64,000 nt of DNA from Bacillota bacterium (GTDB taxonomy: Bacteria; Bacillota; Sulfobacillia; Sulfobacillales; Sulfobacillaceae), in contig JAIMBD010000003.1 in assembly GCA_023511625.1 (NCBI GenBank), forward strand, positions 1-64,000, given 5' to 3'. Position 1 is the stretch's first letter; the number at the start of each line of letters is the position of its first letter. The translations under genes and the position numbers were made by a program. Below the pieces are notes generated by a model. It did no database searches, was not told the DNA's origin, and saw only the letters and a list, made by a program, of their open reading frames with translations. This document shows positions 9,177-18,620 of this stretch, in pieces.

Positions 9177-10391
9177 ATGCGGCGCCGAAGCGCGATCCAG
9201 TTCTTTGCGTTGATCGCCCTGATACTGGCTGCGGGATACTATTTCATCGCCGTCAATCCGCTGACCCAGCACCTGCGGTATGGGCTCGACCTCAAAGGGG
9301 GAGTCAGCGCCACCTATCAGGCGGTGCCGACACCGGGGGCTCCGGTCAATGCCCAAGCCATGCAGCGGGCGATGGAGATCTTAAGCTTTCGGGTCAACTC
9401 GCTCGGGGTCACGGAACCGGTCATCCAACAGGTAGGCAGCGACCGCATCACCGTGGAACTGCCCGGCGTCAAGAACCCGGAGCAGGCGTTGCAGTTTTTG
9501 GGGAAGACGGCGCTGTTGCAGATTAAGAGCCCCACCGGCCAGGTGCTCCTGACTGGGGCCGACCTTTCCAATGCCCAGGCGGCCATCGTGCAAGGCCAGA
9601 ACGTGGTGGAACTCACTTTCAGCCCCAAGGGCGCGGCCATCTTTCGCCAAGCGACTACCCAGTACCTCGGCCAACAGTTGCCGATTTACCTCGACGGCAA
9701 ACTCTTGGAGGCGCCGGTGGTCAAATCGGTCATTCCCAACGGCCAGGCGGAACTGACCGGCGGGTTTTCGACCTTGAAGCAGGCGCAGCAGATGGCGCTG
9801 TTGTTGCAGTCGGGAGCGCTGCCGGTCAAGCTCAAGGTGCTGGATGTGCGCACCGTCAGCGCTACCTTGGGCGCCGCCCAGGTGAAGGCCAGCGAAGTGG
9901 CGGCGGAGATCGCGATTCTCCTCATCGCCTTGGTAATGGTGCTGTGGTATCGGCTGGCGGGTCTTGTGGCGGACATAGCGCTCGTGATTTATATGTTCCT
10001 GATTTTGGGAGCCCTGTGGGCCATCCACGCCACCATCACGGTGCCCGGCATCGCGGGGTTGATCTTATCGGTGGGGATGGCCGTGGACGCTAACGTCATC
10101 ATCTTCGCCCGCGTGCGCGAGGAGATCGCCGTCAACGGCAAGACGCCCCGGGCGGCGGTGGCGGCAGGGTTTCGGCACGCCATCCGCGCCATCCTCGACT
10201 CGCACGTGACTACCTTCGTGTCTTCGTTGATCCTCTTTTTCATGGGCTCGGGCGAAGTCAAAGGGTTTGCCTTGACGTTGATGATCGGGACGGCGATTTC
10301 GCTGTTCACCGCCGTGACCGTCACCGGCGTGGTCATCCGCTGGGTGGCCGAGGCGGGATGGGCCGAATCGCGGCCGCTGTTCGTGGGGTAG
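9177..10391 (+). CDS. secD: protein translocase subunit SecD
   Basis: A 404-aa membrane protein that, with SecF, uses the proton-motive force to help SecYEG complete protein export. It has one N-terminal transmembrane segment, the family motif YGLDLKGGV right after it, a large extracytoplasmic P1-type domain, and a C-terminal bundle of five membrane segments containing VDANVIIFARVREE, the conserved D-N-V region. The start at 9177 is placed downstream of the promoter -10, with AGGGGG as ribosome-binding site. secF follows 31 bp downstream as a separate gene, unlike the fused secDF of Bacillus subtilis. Confidence 0.95.
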   Translation: MRRRSAIQFFALIALILAAGYYFIAVNPLTQHLRYGLDLKGGVSATYQAVPTPGAPVNAQAMQRAMEILSFRVNSLGVTEPVIQQVGSDRITVELPGVKNPEQALQFLGKTALLQIKSPTGQVLLTGADLSNAQAAIVQGQNVVELTFSPKGAAIFRQATTQYLGQQLPIYLDGKLLEAPVVKSVIPNGQAELTGGFSTLKQAQQMALLLQSGALPVKLKVLDVRTVSATLGAAQVKASEVAAEIAILLIALVMVLWYRLAGLVADIALVIYMFLILGALWAIHATITVPGIAGLILSVGMAVDANVIIFARVREEIAVNGKTPRAAVAAGFRHAIRAILDSHVTTFVSSLILFFMGSGEVKGFALTLMIGTAISLFTAVTVTGVVIRWVAEAGWAESRPLFVG

Positions 10392-10422
10392 GCCGCATCC
10401 GGTCCGGAGATGGGGGGTTGGC

Positions 10423-11316
10423 ATGCGTTTTCAGTGGGCGTTCATCCGGCACACCCGGCTGTGGTTCGCGGTTTCGCTCCTGTTGGTGCTCCTGGCCGTG
10501 GCCGGATTGGCCGTGCGAGGGCTCAACTACGGCATCGACTTCACTGGTGGGACGCAGATGAATCTAAACTTCCTCCATGCCACGCGGGTGGCCACAGTGG
10601 ACCAGGTCCTGGCCCGGCAGGGGCTTGGGGGCAGCACGGTGGTGCGATTGGGGCGAACCGGCAACAACCTGGTCATCACCACCCCTAACATCTCCGAGGC
10701 CGAGCGCAACCACCTCCTCAGCGTCTTGCGGCAGCAGGTGGGCCCCTTCCAAGAGATTTCCACGAGCCGCGTCTCCTCCATCGTGGGTCGCCAGACCGAG
10801 ACCAAAGCCTTGATTGCCGTGCTTATCGCCATCGCTGCCATCATCCTGTACATCACCATTCGCTTCGAGCTGCGGTTCGCCTTGGCGGGCATCTTGGCCA
10901 TGGTGCACGACGTGGTGGTGACGGTGGGGCTGATCGCCCTCATCCACATCCAGTTGAGCCAGTACTTCATCATGGCTATCCTCACCATCTTCGGCTACTC
11001 CATCACCGACAAGATCATCGTGTTCGACCGCATCCGGGAAAACCTCCAGCGCCGGCGCAAGCAAGAAAGCTTTGAGAGCATGGTCGACCTGAGCTTAAAC
11101 CAGGTGTTGGTGCGTTCCATCTATACCTCGACGACGGTGCTCATCGCGTTGGCGGCGCTCTTGGCCTTCGCCGGCAGCAACATTCGCGACTTCTCCTTGA
11201 CCATGTTCATCGGGGTGGCCGTGGGCACGTACTCTTCCATCTGCATCGCAAGCCCGCTCTGGTTGCTGTTGCGCCAGCGGGAAGAGCGGCGGGCGCGGCC
11301 GCGGGCGGCGTCGTAG
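10423..11316 (+). CDS. secF: protein translocase subunit SecF
   Basis: A 297-aa partner of SecD. It has an N-terminal transmembrane helix, the motif GIDFTGGT, a small extracytoplasmic domain, and five membrane segments in the C-terminal half with DKIIVFDRIREN, the SecF counterpart of the SecD charged motif. The tail ends in an Arg-rich cytoplasmic segment. It is co-transcribed with secD. Length and motifs are as usual. Confidence 0.95.
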   Translation: MRFQWAFIRHTRLWFAVSLLLVLLAVAGLAVRGLNYGIDFTGGTQMNLNFLHATRVATVDQVLARQGLGGSTVVRLGRTGNNLVITTPNISEAERNHLLSVLRQQVGPFQEISTSRVSSIVGRQTETKALIAVLIAIAAIILYITIRFELRFALAGILAMVHDVVVTVGLIALIHIQLSQYFIMAILTIFGYSITDKIIVFDRIRENLQRRRKQESFESMVDLSLNQVLVRSIYTSTTVLIALAALLAFAGSNIRDFSLTMFIGVAVGTYSSICIASPLWLLLRQREERRARPRAAS

Positions 11317-11389
11317 GCAGAAGACCGCGGCCCGGCGTGGCCAAAAGACGCCTGGAAGGCAGCAGCGAGGGGAGGCGGCAGAGGGAGGC

Positions 11390-12307
11390 GTGCCGGAGCC
11401 CGGTCAAGAACTGCGTTTTAGCGAGCGCAGCGCCTGGTGGGGCGTGGTGGGGAACTTGGCCTTGACCGCCATCAAGATCGGGGTGGGAGTGGTCGGCCAT
11501 TCGCAGGCCTTGGTGGCCGACGGGGTGCACTCGGCGGCAGACTTGGCGGCGTCGGCGGCGGTAGCCGTGGGGCTGCGCATCTCGCAGCAGCCGCCCGACG
11601 AGGGGCACAATTACGGCCACGCCAAGGCCGAGGCCGTGGCCCAAAAGGTGGTGGCGGTGCTCCTCATCCTGGCCGGCTTTGAGCTGGGGACCCGGGGCCT
11701 GGCGGCGTTTGCCCACCCGGTGCCCGAGGTGCCGTCTGCCTTAGCCCTGGCCGTGGCGGCGGCCGTGATGGTGCTCAAAGAGGGCATGTACCGCAGCCAG
11801 CGCGCGGTGGCGCGCCGGACGGGCAGTCACGCCCTCATGGCTTCGGCGCTCGACAACCGGATGGACGTCATCTCGTCGGGCTTGGCCACGGCCGGTATTC
11901 TAGCCAGCCGTCTGGGCGTGCCCCATGCCGACGCGCTCGGGGCCGTGGGCGTGGCTGGGTTGGTGGTGTGGCTTGGGGTCCAGCTCTTTGGGCAGGCGGC
12001 CAACGACCTCATGGACCGGGCGGCGGGACCCGAGACGGTGGCAGCGATTCGCGCGGCGGCGCAGGGCGTGGAGGGGGTCTTAGGGATCTCGGAGGTCCGC
12101 ACGCGAATGGCCGGGGCAATGGTGCTGGTGGACATCGCCATCGTCGTGGACCGGAAAAGCTCGTTGCTCGACGCCCATGCCATCGCCCACGCCGTCGAGG
12201 AGGCTATTTTGGCGTTGCCGCGGATGCAGAGCGTCATGGTCCACGTCGACCCGGCCCCGGACGGCGTGTCGCCCCAGGGCGGCCCCGGAATGCGGTCTGA
12301 GCCTTGA
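11390..12307 (+). CDS. cation diffusion facilitator (CDF) family efflux transporter
   Basis: The 305-aa product is a CDF-type divalent-metal/proton antiporter with six membrane segments and a cytoplasmic C-terminal domain. The transport-site residues are visible: ADGVHSAAD in helix 2 (D44, H47, D51) and ALDNRMD in helix 5 (aspartates near 153 and 157). The mixed His/Asp then Asp/Asp set does not by itself fix the metal (Mn, Fe or Zn are all possible). The start is GTG with GAGGGAGG just upstream. It stands between secF and rel where many Firmicutes carry recJ and apt. Confidence 0.85.
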   Translation: MPEPGQELRFSERSAWWGVVGNLALTAIKIGVGVVGHSQALVADGVHSAADLAASAAVAVGLRISQQPPDEGHNYGHAKAEAVAQKVVAVLLILAGFELGTRGLAAFAHPVPEVPSALALAVAAAVMVLKEGMYRSQRAVARRTGSHALMASALDNRMDVISSGLATAGILASRLGVPHADALGAVGVAGLVVWLGVQLFGQAANDLMDRAAGPETVAAIRAAAQGVEGVLGISEVRTRMAGAMVLVDIAIVVDRKSSLLDAHAIAHAVEEAILALPRMQSVMVHVDPAPDGVSPQGGPGMRSEP

Positions 12308-12341
12308 GCGCGGCGGCCGCTATGGGCGTTCGGTTTCGCCC

Positions 12342-12370
12342 TTTAGGGGGTGGCGCCAAGCCGTTATAAT
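12342..12370 (+). promoter_or_regulatory. probable sigma-A promoter for rel
   Basis: TATAAT (12365-12370) is perfect; TTTAGG (12342-12347) lies 17 bp upstream and is a weak -35. It lies 54 bp upstream of the rel start. Confidence 0.5.
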
Positions 12371-12423
12371 AATTTGGTAGAAAACCGGTCGCTGGAGCCA
12401 GCGGCAGGGAAGGAGGGGCGGCC

Positions 12424-14562
12424 ATGACGGTGGCAGAAATGGTGGAACACCTCGTCCAGGCTGAGGCCACCGATCCCGACGTGATCCGCCGGGCCGTCGA
12501 GTTTGCCGACGCGGCCCACGCCGGGCAGACGCGCGCCTCCGGAGAGCCGTTCATCGCCCATCCCTTGGCAGTGGCGGCCATTCTCTCAGACTTGCGCATG
12601 GACCAGCAGACCATTGTGGCGGCGCTCTTGCACGACGTGGTCGAGGACACGGCATACACCTTGGCGGACGTGGAGAACGCCTTCGGCCCGGAGATCGCCG
12701 AGCTGGTGGACGGGGTGACCAAGCTGGACCGCCTGGAAGTGCGCAGCCGGGAGGAGGAGCAAGCCGAGAACCTGCGCAAGATGTTTTTGGCCATGGCCAA
12801 GGACATCCGGGTGATTTTAATCAAGTTGGCCGATCGCTTGCACAACATGCGCACGCTGCGCCACCTCCCGCCGGAGCGGGCGCGCCGGATCGCCGAGGAG
12901 ACGATGGAGATTTACGCGCCCTTGGCGCATCGGCTGGGCATCTTCCACATCAAGTCGGAACTCGAAGACTTGGCCTTCCAGTACCTCGACCCAGAAGGGT
13001 ACTACACCGTCAAGGATCTGGTGGCCAAAAAGCGCCAAGAGCGCGAGGCGGCCGTGGCGGCGGTCATCCGCCAGCTGTCCGAGCGACTCGCAGCGCAAGG
13101 GCTCAAGGGGGAGATCTCGGGGCGCGCCAAGCACCTTTACAGCATCTACCAGAAGCTCAAGAAGGGGCGGGACTTTGCCCAGATCTACGACCTCATTGCC
13201 ATTCGGGTGCTGGTGGAGACGGTCAAGGATTGTTATGCGGTCGTAGGCTTGGTGCACTCGCTGTGGAAGCCGGTGCCGGGGCGCTTTAAAGACTACATCG
13301 CCATGCCCAAGTCCAATAACTACCAGAGCCTGCACACCACCGTGGTAGGCCCGACGGGAGAACCGCTGGAGGTGCAAATCCGGACCTTTGAGATGCACCA
13401 CACGGCCGAGTTCGGAGTGGCGGCGCACTGGCGGTACAAGGAGGGAGGGAGGCCCGACCCTGGGTTCGACCAGAAACTGTCGTGGCTGCGCCAGCTCTTG
13501 GAGTGGCAGCGGGACATGCGCGATGCCCGGGAGTTCATGGAGACGTTGCGGGTCGACCTCTTTTCCGACGAGGTGTTCGTGTTCACTCCCAAAGGCGACG
13601 TCATCGACCTGCCGGCCGGCTCGACGCCGGTCGACTTCGCCTATCGGATCCACACCGATGTCGGACACCACTGCGTAGGCGCCAAGGTCAATGGGCGCAT
13701 CGTCCCCTTGTCTACTCCGCTCCAGCACGGCGACATCGTCGAGGTGTTGGTCAATCGCCATTCCCCGGGGCCGAGTGCCGACTGGCTCAGGTTCGTGGTC
13801 ACCTCGCAGGCCAAAAACCGCGTGCGCCAATGGCTCAAAAAGGAGCGACGCCAGGAGCATCTGGCGCGCGGGCAGGAGATGTTGGACCGCGAGCTGGGTC
13901 GGGCCGGGTTGGAGCTCGGGCAAGAGCGGTTGGCGGAACTCCTCAAAAAACTGGGGTACCATTCGGTGGAAGAGGCGGCCATCGGCATCAGCGACGGTAG
14001 CGTCAACCCGGTCCAGCTGGTGCACCGCATCAAAGAGGAGCTGACGCGGCAGGTAGACGCCGAAGGGCCGCCGGTGGTGGCGCGCCGGCCGCGGCCGGCG
14101 GGCACGGGGGAGCCGGAGGTCTTGGTGCGGGGCCAGCGCCGCATGTTGACGCGGCTTGCGCGCTGTTGTCAGCCGGTTCCCGGCGACGCCATCATCGGCT
14201 ACCTCACCCGCGGGCGCGGCGTGACCGTGCACCGGCTGGGCTGTCCCAACGAGCGCAAGATGAGCCAAGACCCGAGCCGGCTCATCGAGGTCAGTTGGGA
14301 CGAGACCGCCCAGCCGCTGCCCTATCCGGCAGAACTGGTGGTCCACGCCTGGGATCGGCCGGGACTGCTGGCCGACGTGGCCAACGTCGTGGCCGATTCC
14401 AACATCCTCGCGGCGCGCGCCCAAGGTCTTAGAGACCAGACGGCTGTGGTGCACGTGCGCTTGGAGGTCCGCAACTTAGAACAGCTCTCGCGCATCATTC
14501 ACCGGTTGGAGGGGCTGCCCTACGTGCAGCGGGTCGAACGAGTCAGCTACGAGCGGCGGTAG
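12424..14562 (+). CDS. relA: bifunctional (p)ppGpp synthetase/hydrolase Rel
   Basis: The 712-aa protein makes and degrades the stringent-response alarmone (p)ppGpp. Domain order: HD hydrolase domain in the first ~190 residues, with the HD signature LLHDVVEDT; synthetase domain at about 230-350, with KKGRDFAQIYD, RFKDYIAMPK and NNYQSLHTTV; TGS domain near 380-450, with FVFTPKGDVIDLP; a zinc-finger/linker region with CCQPVPGD; and a C-terminal ACT domain. Both catalytic sites look intact, as in the single Rel of Firmicutes. The ribosome-binding site is AAGGAGG. dtd follows 4 bp downstream. Confidence 0.95.
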   Translation: MTVAEMVEHLVQAEATDPDVIRRAVEFADAAHAGQTRASGEPFIAHPLAVAAILSDLRMDQQTIVAALLHDVVEDTAYTLADVENAFGPEIAELVDGVTKLDRLEVRSREEEQAENLRKMFLAMAKDIRVILIKLADRLHNMRTLRHLPPERARRIAEETMEIYAPLAHRLGIFHIKSELEDLAFQYLDPEGYYTVKDLVAKKRQEREAAVAAVIRQLSERLAAQGLKGEISGRAKHLYSIYQKLKKGRDFAQIYDLIAIRVLVETVKDCYAVVGLVHSLWKPVPGRFKDYIAMPKSNNYQSLHTTVVGPTGEPLEVQIRTFEMHHTAEFGVAAHWRYKEGGRPDPGFDQKLSWLRQLLEWQRDMRDAREFMETLRVDLFSDEVFVFTPKGDVIDLPAGSTPVDFAYRIHTDVGHHCVGAKVNGRIVPLSTPLQHGDIVEVLVNRHSPGPSADWLRFVVTSQAKNRVRQWLKKERRQEHLARGQEMLDRELGRAGLELGQERLAELLKKLGYHSVEEAAIGISDGSVNPVQLVHRIKEELTRQVDAEGPPVVARRPRPAGTGEPEVLVRGQRRMLTRLARCCQPVPGDAIIGYLTRGRGVTVHRLGCPNERKMSQDPSRLIEVSWDETAQPLPYPAELVVHAWDRPGLLADVANVVADSNILAARAQGLRDQTAVVHVRLEVRNLEQLSRIIHRLEGLPYVQRVERVSYERR

Positions 14563-14566
14563 GGGT

Positions 14567-15028
14567 ATGCGGGCAGTCGTGCAACGGGTGCGGTCGGCGT
14601 GGGTGCGGGTGGACGGGCGCGAAGTGGCCGCCATCGGGATGGGACTTTTGGCCTTGGTGGGATTCGGTCAACGCGACGGTCCGGCCGAATTGGACTGGAT
14701 GGCGGCGCGGCTGGCCCGCCTGCGCGTCTTCGAGGACGAGACCGGACGGATGGCCCGCGACCTTGGGGCCGTGGGCGGGGCGCTGTTGGTGGTTCCCCAG
14801 TTTACGCTCTACGGGGCGATGCAGAAGGGATTTCGCCCGGATTTTACCGCCGCCTTGGATAAAGCGACGGCACGCCTGCGATTCCAGGAATTCTTGGAAC
14901 GGGTCGCGGCCCAAGGGGTGCCGTGGGCAGCGGGCGAATTCGGGGCAGAGATGGAAGTGGGGCTGGTGAACTGGGGTCCCGTGACCATCTGGCTAGAGCG
15001 GGAAGGAGAAGACGCCGATGCGCACTGA
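14567..15028 (+). CDS. dtd: D-aminoacyl-tRNA deacylase
   Basis: A 153-aa enzyme that hydrolyses D-amino acids mischarged on tRNA. It starts with the typical MRAVVQRV. The family's two signature motifs are present as PQFTLYG (P77-T80 onward) and NWGPVT near the C-terminus, which contribute the active site across the dimer. The usual first motif is SQFT; here the Ser is Pro, while the Thr at position 80 is kept. It is coupled to rel (4-bp gap) and overlaps hisS by 11 bp. Confidence 0.9.
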   Translation: MRAVVQRVRSAWVRVDGREVAAIGMGLLALVGFGQRDGPAELDWMAARLARLRVFEDETGRMARDLGAVGGALLVVPQFTLYGAMQKGFRPDFTAALDKATARLRFQEFLERVAAQGVPWAAGEFGAEMEVGLVNWGPVTIWLEREGEDADAH

Positions 15029-16316
15029 GTTACAACGTCCCCGGGGAACCCAGGACGTGTTGCCGCCCGAATCGTGGAAGGTCGAGGGGTTGCGTCAGGT
15101 GGCCTTGACCGTGGCGCGGCGGTACGGGTTTGAACCGGTGGAGACCCCGATCTTCGAGCAGTCGGCGGTCTTCTTGCGCGTGGGCGAACACACCGATATC
15201 GTCCAACACGAGCGCTACACGTTTCGCGACGCGGGCGGGGTCGAGTTGACGTTGCGCCCGGAAGGGACCGCAGCCGTGGCTCGGGCCTATGTCGAGAACG
15301 GCTTGCAGGCCTGGCCCAAGCCCGTGCGCCTGTGTTATTTTGGCCCCATGTTCCGGCGCGAGCGCCCCCAGGCCGGGCGGTTTCGCCAGCACACTCAGTT
15401 CGGGGCTGAGCTTTATGGGTCGGAGTCGCCGTTGGCCGACGCCGAGGTGATCCTGTTGGCCTTGGCGGTGGTGGAGGCGGCAGGGCTCGCCGACCCGGAG
15501 GTACGGGTGAACTCGATCGGGTGCGAGCGATGCCGGCCGCGATACCGCGAAGCCCTGGTGGGCTACTTTGCCGCGCGTCGGGAGGCGTTGTGCCCGGACT
15601 GCCAAGTCCGCCTCGAGCGCAACCCCTTGCGTCTTTTGGACTGCAAGGTGGACGTGGCGGTGCGGGCGGAGGCACCCGACTTGGCCGACTACTGGTGTGA
15701 CGATTGTCGAGCCCATTTCGCGGCGGTGGAAGCGGCCGTGGCATCAGCCGGCCGCCGGGTCGAGCGCGACCCGCACTTGGTCCGCGGGTTGGACTACTAC
15801 ACCCGCACGGTGTTCGAGGTCGGGCACCCGAGCCTCGGTGCCGGCGTGGCCCTGTTCGGCGGCGGCCGATACGACGGACTGGTGGCCAGCCTCGACGGTC
15901 CGACCGTGCCGGCGGTAGGTTTCGGCATGGGGATCGAGCGGTTGTTGGGGGCGTTGGGAGACCGCTTGGCCGTCACGGCCCCGACCCCGCTGTACGTGGG
16001 GCACCTGCCCGGCTACGCCGAGGAGGCTTTTCGCCTGGCGGAGTGGTTGCGGAACCAGGGGGTGGCGGCAGAAAGCGACCTTTTAGGGCGCAGTGTGCGC
16101 GCCCAGCTCAAGGACGCCGCCCGCCGCACGCGCTGGGCAGTGCTGGTAGGCGGTCGGGAGTGGGAGGCTGGCCAGGTGGTGGTCCGCGACCTCGGTCAGG
16201 GGACACAAGCCCCGTGGCCCAAAGAGCGGCTGTTAGAGTGGGAAGGGGTGGCCGCGGCGCGGCTGGCCGTGGGCGTGCCGTGGGCCGAGCCCAAAGCGGC
16301 CCCTGACCTCCGTTAG
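15018..16316 (+). CDS. hisS: histidyl-tRNA synthetase
   Basis: A 432-aa class II synthetase that charges tRNA-His. Visible motifs are the N-terminal RGTQDVLPPE, the motif 2 region LRPEGTAAVARAYVEN, the HisRS-specific RGLDYYTRTVFEV, and motif 3 with GFGMGIERLL. Residues about 170-210 hold four Cys, including two CxxC pairs (CERC, CPDC), suggesting a bound metal in the insertion. The ATG overlaps the end of dtd and is preceded by GGAAGGAG. It is the second gene of a tRNA-related run dtd-hisS-aspS. No T-box leader can be seen. Confidence 0.95.
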   Translation: MRTELQRPRGTQDVLPPESWKVEGLRQVALTVARRYGFEPVETPIFEQSAVFLRVGEHTDIVQHERYTFRDAGGVELTLRPEGTAAVARAYVENGLQAWPKPVRLCYFGPMFRRERPQAGRFRQHTQFGAELYGSESPLADAEVILLALAVVEAAGLADPEVRVNSIGCERCRPRYREALVGYFAARREALCPDCQVRLERNPLRLLDCKVDVAVRAEAPDLADYWCDDCRAHFAAVEAAVASAGRRVERDPHLVRGLDYYTRTVFEVGHPSLGAGVALFGGGRYDGLVASLDGPTVPAVGFGMGIERLLGALGDRLAVTAPTPLYVGHLPGYAEEAFRLAEWLRNQGVAAESDLLGRSVRAQLKDAARRTRWAVLVGGREWEAGQVVVRDLGQGTQAPWPKERLLEWEGVAAARLAVGVPWAEPKAAPDLR

Positions 16317-16348
16317 GAAGAACGACGTCGGCAGCGCGAGGGAGGCTT

Positions 16349-18091
16349 TTGAGATTGCACCGAACACATTACGCGGCGGAGGTCTCCGCCCAAGAGATTG
16401 GCAAGACGGTGGCCGTGGCGGGGTGGGTGGATCGCCGTCGCGATCACGGCGGATTGATCTTCATCGACCTGCGCGACCGCAGCGGGGTGATCCAGCTGCG
16501 CGTAGATCCTTCGGCGGGACCGGTGTTTTCTGCCGCCGACCGGCTTCGGCCCGAATCGGTCATCGCTGTGGAGGGCGTGGTGCGGGCGCGCCCGCCGGGG
16601 ATGGAGAACCCCGAGCTTATCACGGGGGCCATTGAGATCGAGCCGATGCGGCTTGCGGTGCTTTCCGAGGCCAAGACTCCACCGTTTCTGCCGCATGAGG
16701 AGGCGGAACGGGTCGACGAGCTGGTGCGCCTGCGCTATCGGTACCTCGACTTGCGGCGGCCGAAGATGTTGGCCCACTTTGCCTTGCGCAACCGGGTGGT
16801 TTTCGCCTTCCGCAGGTACCTGCACGAACACGGCTTTTTGGAGGTGGAGACCCCGGCTTTGGCGCGGTCGACGCCCGAGGGTGCGCGCGACTTCTTGGTT
16901 CCGAGTCGGTTGCAGCCGGGGCACTTTTATGCGTTGCCCCAAAGCCCCCAGCTCTTCAAGCAGCTGTTGATGGTGGCTGGCTTCGACCGCTACTATCAGG
17001 TGGCCAAGGTCTTCCGGGATGAGGACCTCAGGGCCGACCGGCAGCCGGAATTCACTCAGGTGGACATCGAGATGTCGTTCGTGGACCAAGAGGACGTCTT
17101 GCGCGAGATGGAGGCGTTGGTCCACGCGGTGTTCCGGGAGAGCCTGGGCGTCGACCTCGAGCCCTTCCCGCGGCTGACGTGGGACGAGGCCCAGCGCCGG
17201 TACGGCTCCGACAAGCCGGACCTTCGGGCCGGCCCCCCGCTCTTGGACCTTACCGCCGCCGCTCACCGCGACCACTGGCCGGTACTGGGAGCGGCCGAAC
17301 ACGTGGCCGCAGTCGTCCTGCCGGGCGTCAATCCCAGTCGCCGCCAGTGGGATGGGCTTTTGGAACGCGCCCGTGCCCTGGGGGCTCCCGGGCTCATCTG
17401 GCTTTGGCGGGGCGAGGATCTGCGCACCAACGCCCGGGCCCTCGGGGCCGGGTTTGTGGAAGCGCTGGCCGCTGCGGCCGGCATCGCCCGCGGCGATGGG
17501 CTGTTGGTGGTGGGGGGGCCTCGGGCCGAGACGTGCGCCGTTGCCGGACAACTGCGGCTGGAGGCGGCCGACGCTTTTGGCCTGCGGCAATCAGGATGGA
17601 AGTTTTTGTGGGTGACCGACTTTCCCCTGTTCGAGTGGTCCGATGAGGAGGGGCGATGGGTCTCGGCCCATCACCCGTTCACCATGCCGCATCCAGAGGA
17701 CCTCGACCGCTTGGAGACCGACCCGGCACGGGTGCGGTCGCTGGCCTACGACGTGGTCTTGAACGGCGTCGAGCTCGCCTCCGGCAGTATGCGGATCTTT
17801 CAGCCGGAACTGCAGGCCCGGGTCTTTCGCGTCTTAGGGCTTTCGCCTGAGGCGGTGACGGCCCAGTTCGGGTTTCTGCTGGAGGCCTTCCAATACGGGG
17901 CGCCGCCCCACGGCGGCATCGCCTTTGGGCTCGATCGCCTGGTGATGCTGATGGCGGGAGCGAAAAGTCTGCGCGAGGTCATTGCCTTTCCCAAGACGGC
18001 GCGGGGAACCGACCCGCTGACGGAAGCCCCCAGTCGAGTCGACCCCCGGCAACTTCGGGAGTTGTCGCTGACCGTAGTGGAGCCGAGCTAG
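16349..18091 (+). CDS. aspS: aspartyl-tRNA synthetase
   Basis: A 580-aa bacterial-type AspRS. It has the N-terminal OB-fold anticodon domain (VAGWVDRRRDHGGLIFIDLRD), the class II core with motif 2 (FRDEDLRADRQPEFTQVDIE) and the GAD insertion of bacterial enzymes around 290-420, then motif 3 GLDRLVMLMAG. The start is TTG at 16349, supported by GAGGGAGG eight bases upstream. Whether it is discriminating (Asp only) or also charges tRNA-Asn cannot be told from sequence alone. Its end is only 3 bp from the convergent gene on the other strand, leaving no room for a terminator. Confidence 0.95.
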   Translation: MRLHRTHYAAEVSAQEIGKTVAVAGWVDRRRDHGGLIFIDLRDRSGVIQLRVDPSAGPVFSAADRLRPESVIAVEGVVRARPPGMENPELITGAIEIEPMRLAVLSEAKTPPFLPHEEAERVDELVRLRYRYLDLRRPKMLAHFALRNRVVFAFRRYLHEHGFLEVETPALARSTPEGARDFLVPSRLQPGHFYALPQSPQLFKQLLMVAGFDRYYQVAKVFRDEDLRADRQPEFTQVDIEMSFVDQEDVLREMEALVHAVFRESLGVDLEPFPRLTWDEAQRRYGSDKPDLRAGPPLLDLTAAAHRDHWPVLGAAEHVAAVVLPGVNPSRRQWDGLLERARALGAPGLIWLWRGEDLRTNARALGAGFVEALAAAAGIARGDGLLVVGGPRAETCAVAGQLRLEAADAFGLRQSGWKFLWVTDFPLFEWSDEEGRWVSAHHPFTMPHPEDLDRLETDPARVRSLAYDVVLNGVELASGSMRIFQPELQARVFRVLGLSPEAVTAQFGFLLEAFQYGAPPHGGIAFGLDRLVMLMAGAKSLREVIAFPKTARGTDPLTEAPSRVDPRQLRELSLTVVEPS

Positions 18092-18094
18092 CCG

Positions 18095-18433
18095 TCAACG
18101 CACGGCCGTCGGGATGAACAGGTCGATGATGCCGATGACAAAGGCGGCGATTAGGGCGCCCAGGACGGTGACGTGCATGCCCGGCACCACCACTTGGGCG
18201 AGGTAGATGACGAGGGCCGAGACCAAAAATCCGACCACGCCGCGGCCGTAGGGGGAGACATGGCGCCCGAAGGCTTGTTCCAACCCCCATCCCACCAGCG
18301 CGATGACCACGGCCGCCAAAAGGGCCGACCAGAATCCGAGGTGCGAGAAGCCGGGGACAAAGTAGCCGAGCAGCATCAGAACCAGGGCAGAGACGATGAA
18401 GCGGACGACTGCCCCCACGAATTTCACGCGCAC
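18095..18433 (-). CDS. YvlD-like small membrane protein (phage holin family 4 superfamily)
   Basis: A 112-aa protein made almost entirely of four hydrophobic segments, resembling the widespread PF04020 group called phage holin family or YvlD. These are chromosomal proteins of unknown function, linked in Bacillus to membrane stress operons; no lysis genes are nearby, so a phage role is unlikely. On the minus strand the ATG is preceded by GAAGGGAGGGGAG. It stands alone between aspS and a DUF3243 gene and converges on aspS. Confidence 0.8.
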   Translation of the reverse strand: MRVKFVGAVVRFIVSALVLMLLGYFVPGFSHLGFWSALLAAVVIALVGWGLEQAFGRHVSPYGRGVVGFLVSALVIYLAQVVVPGMHVTVLGALIAAFVIGIIDLFIPTAVR

Positions 18434-18620
18434 TCCCCTCCCTTCTCCTTTAGGCGAAGCGACGGCCCGGTTCGGGGCGTCCTTGGGTCCTAGTGTGGAG
18501 AGAGGGGCCTCGCGCTATACCGGGACAGGCGACATAGTTTCCCGGCCCGCGAGGCATGCTGAAAGGCGAGGCGGCCGAACCCCGGCGCCTCCACACTGGC
18601 TCGGTCGAGGAGGGGTTTCC

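Noticed and set aside
15018-16348. T-box leaders for hisS or aspS
   Set aside because: hisS overlaps dtd and aspS has only 32 bp upstream; there is no room and no T-box consensus sequence.
18095-18433. Prophage holin
   Set aside because: The family name is misleading: no lysin or phage gene is nearby and the four-helix YvlD type is chromosomal in many Firmicutes.
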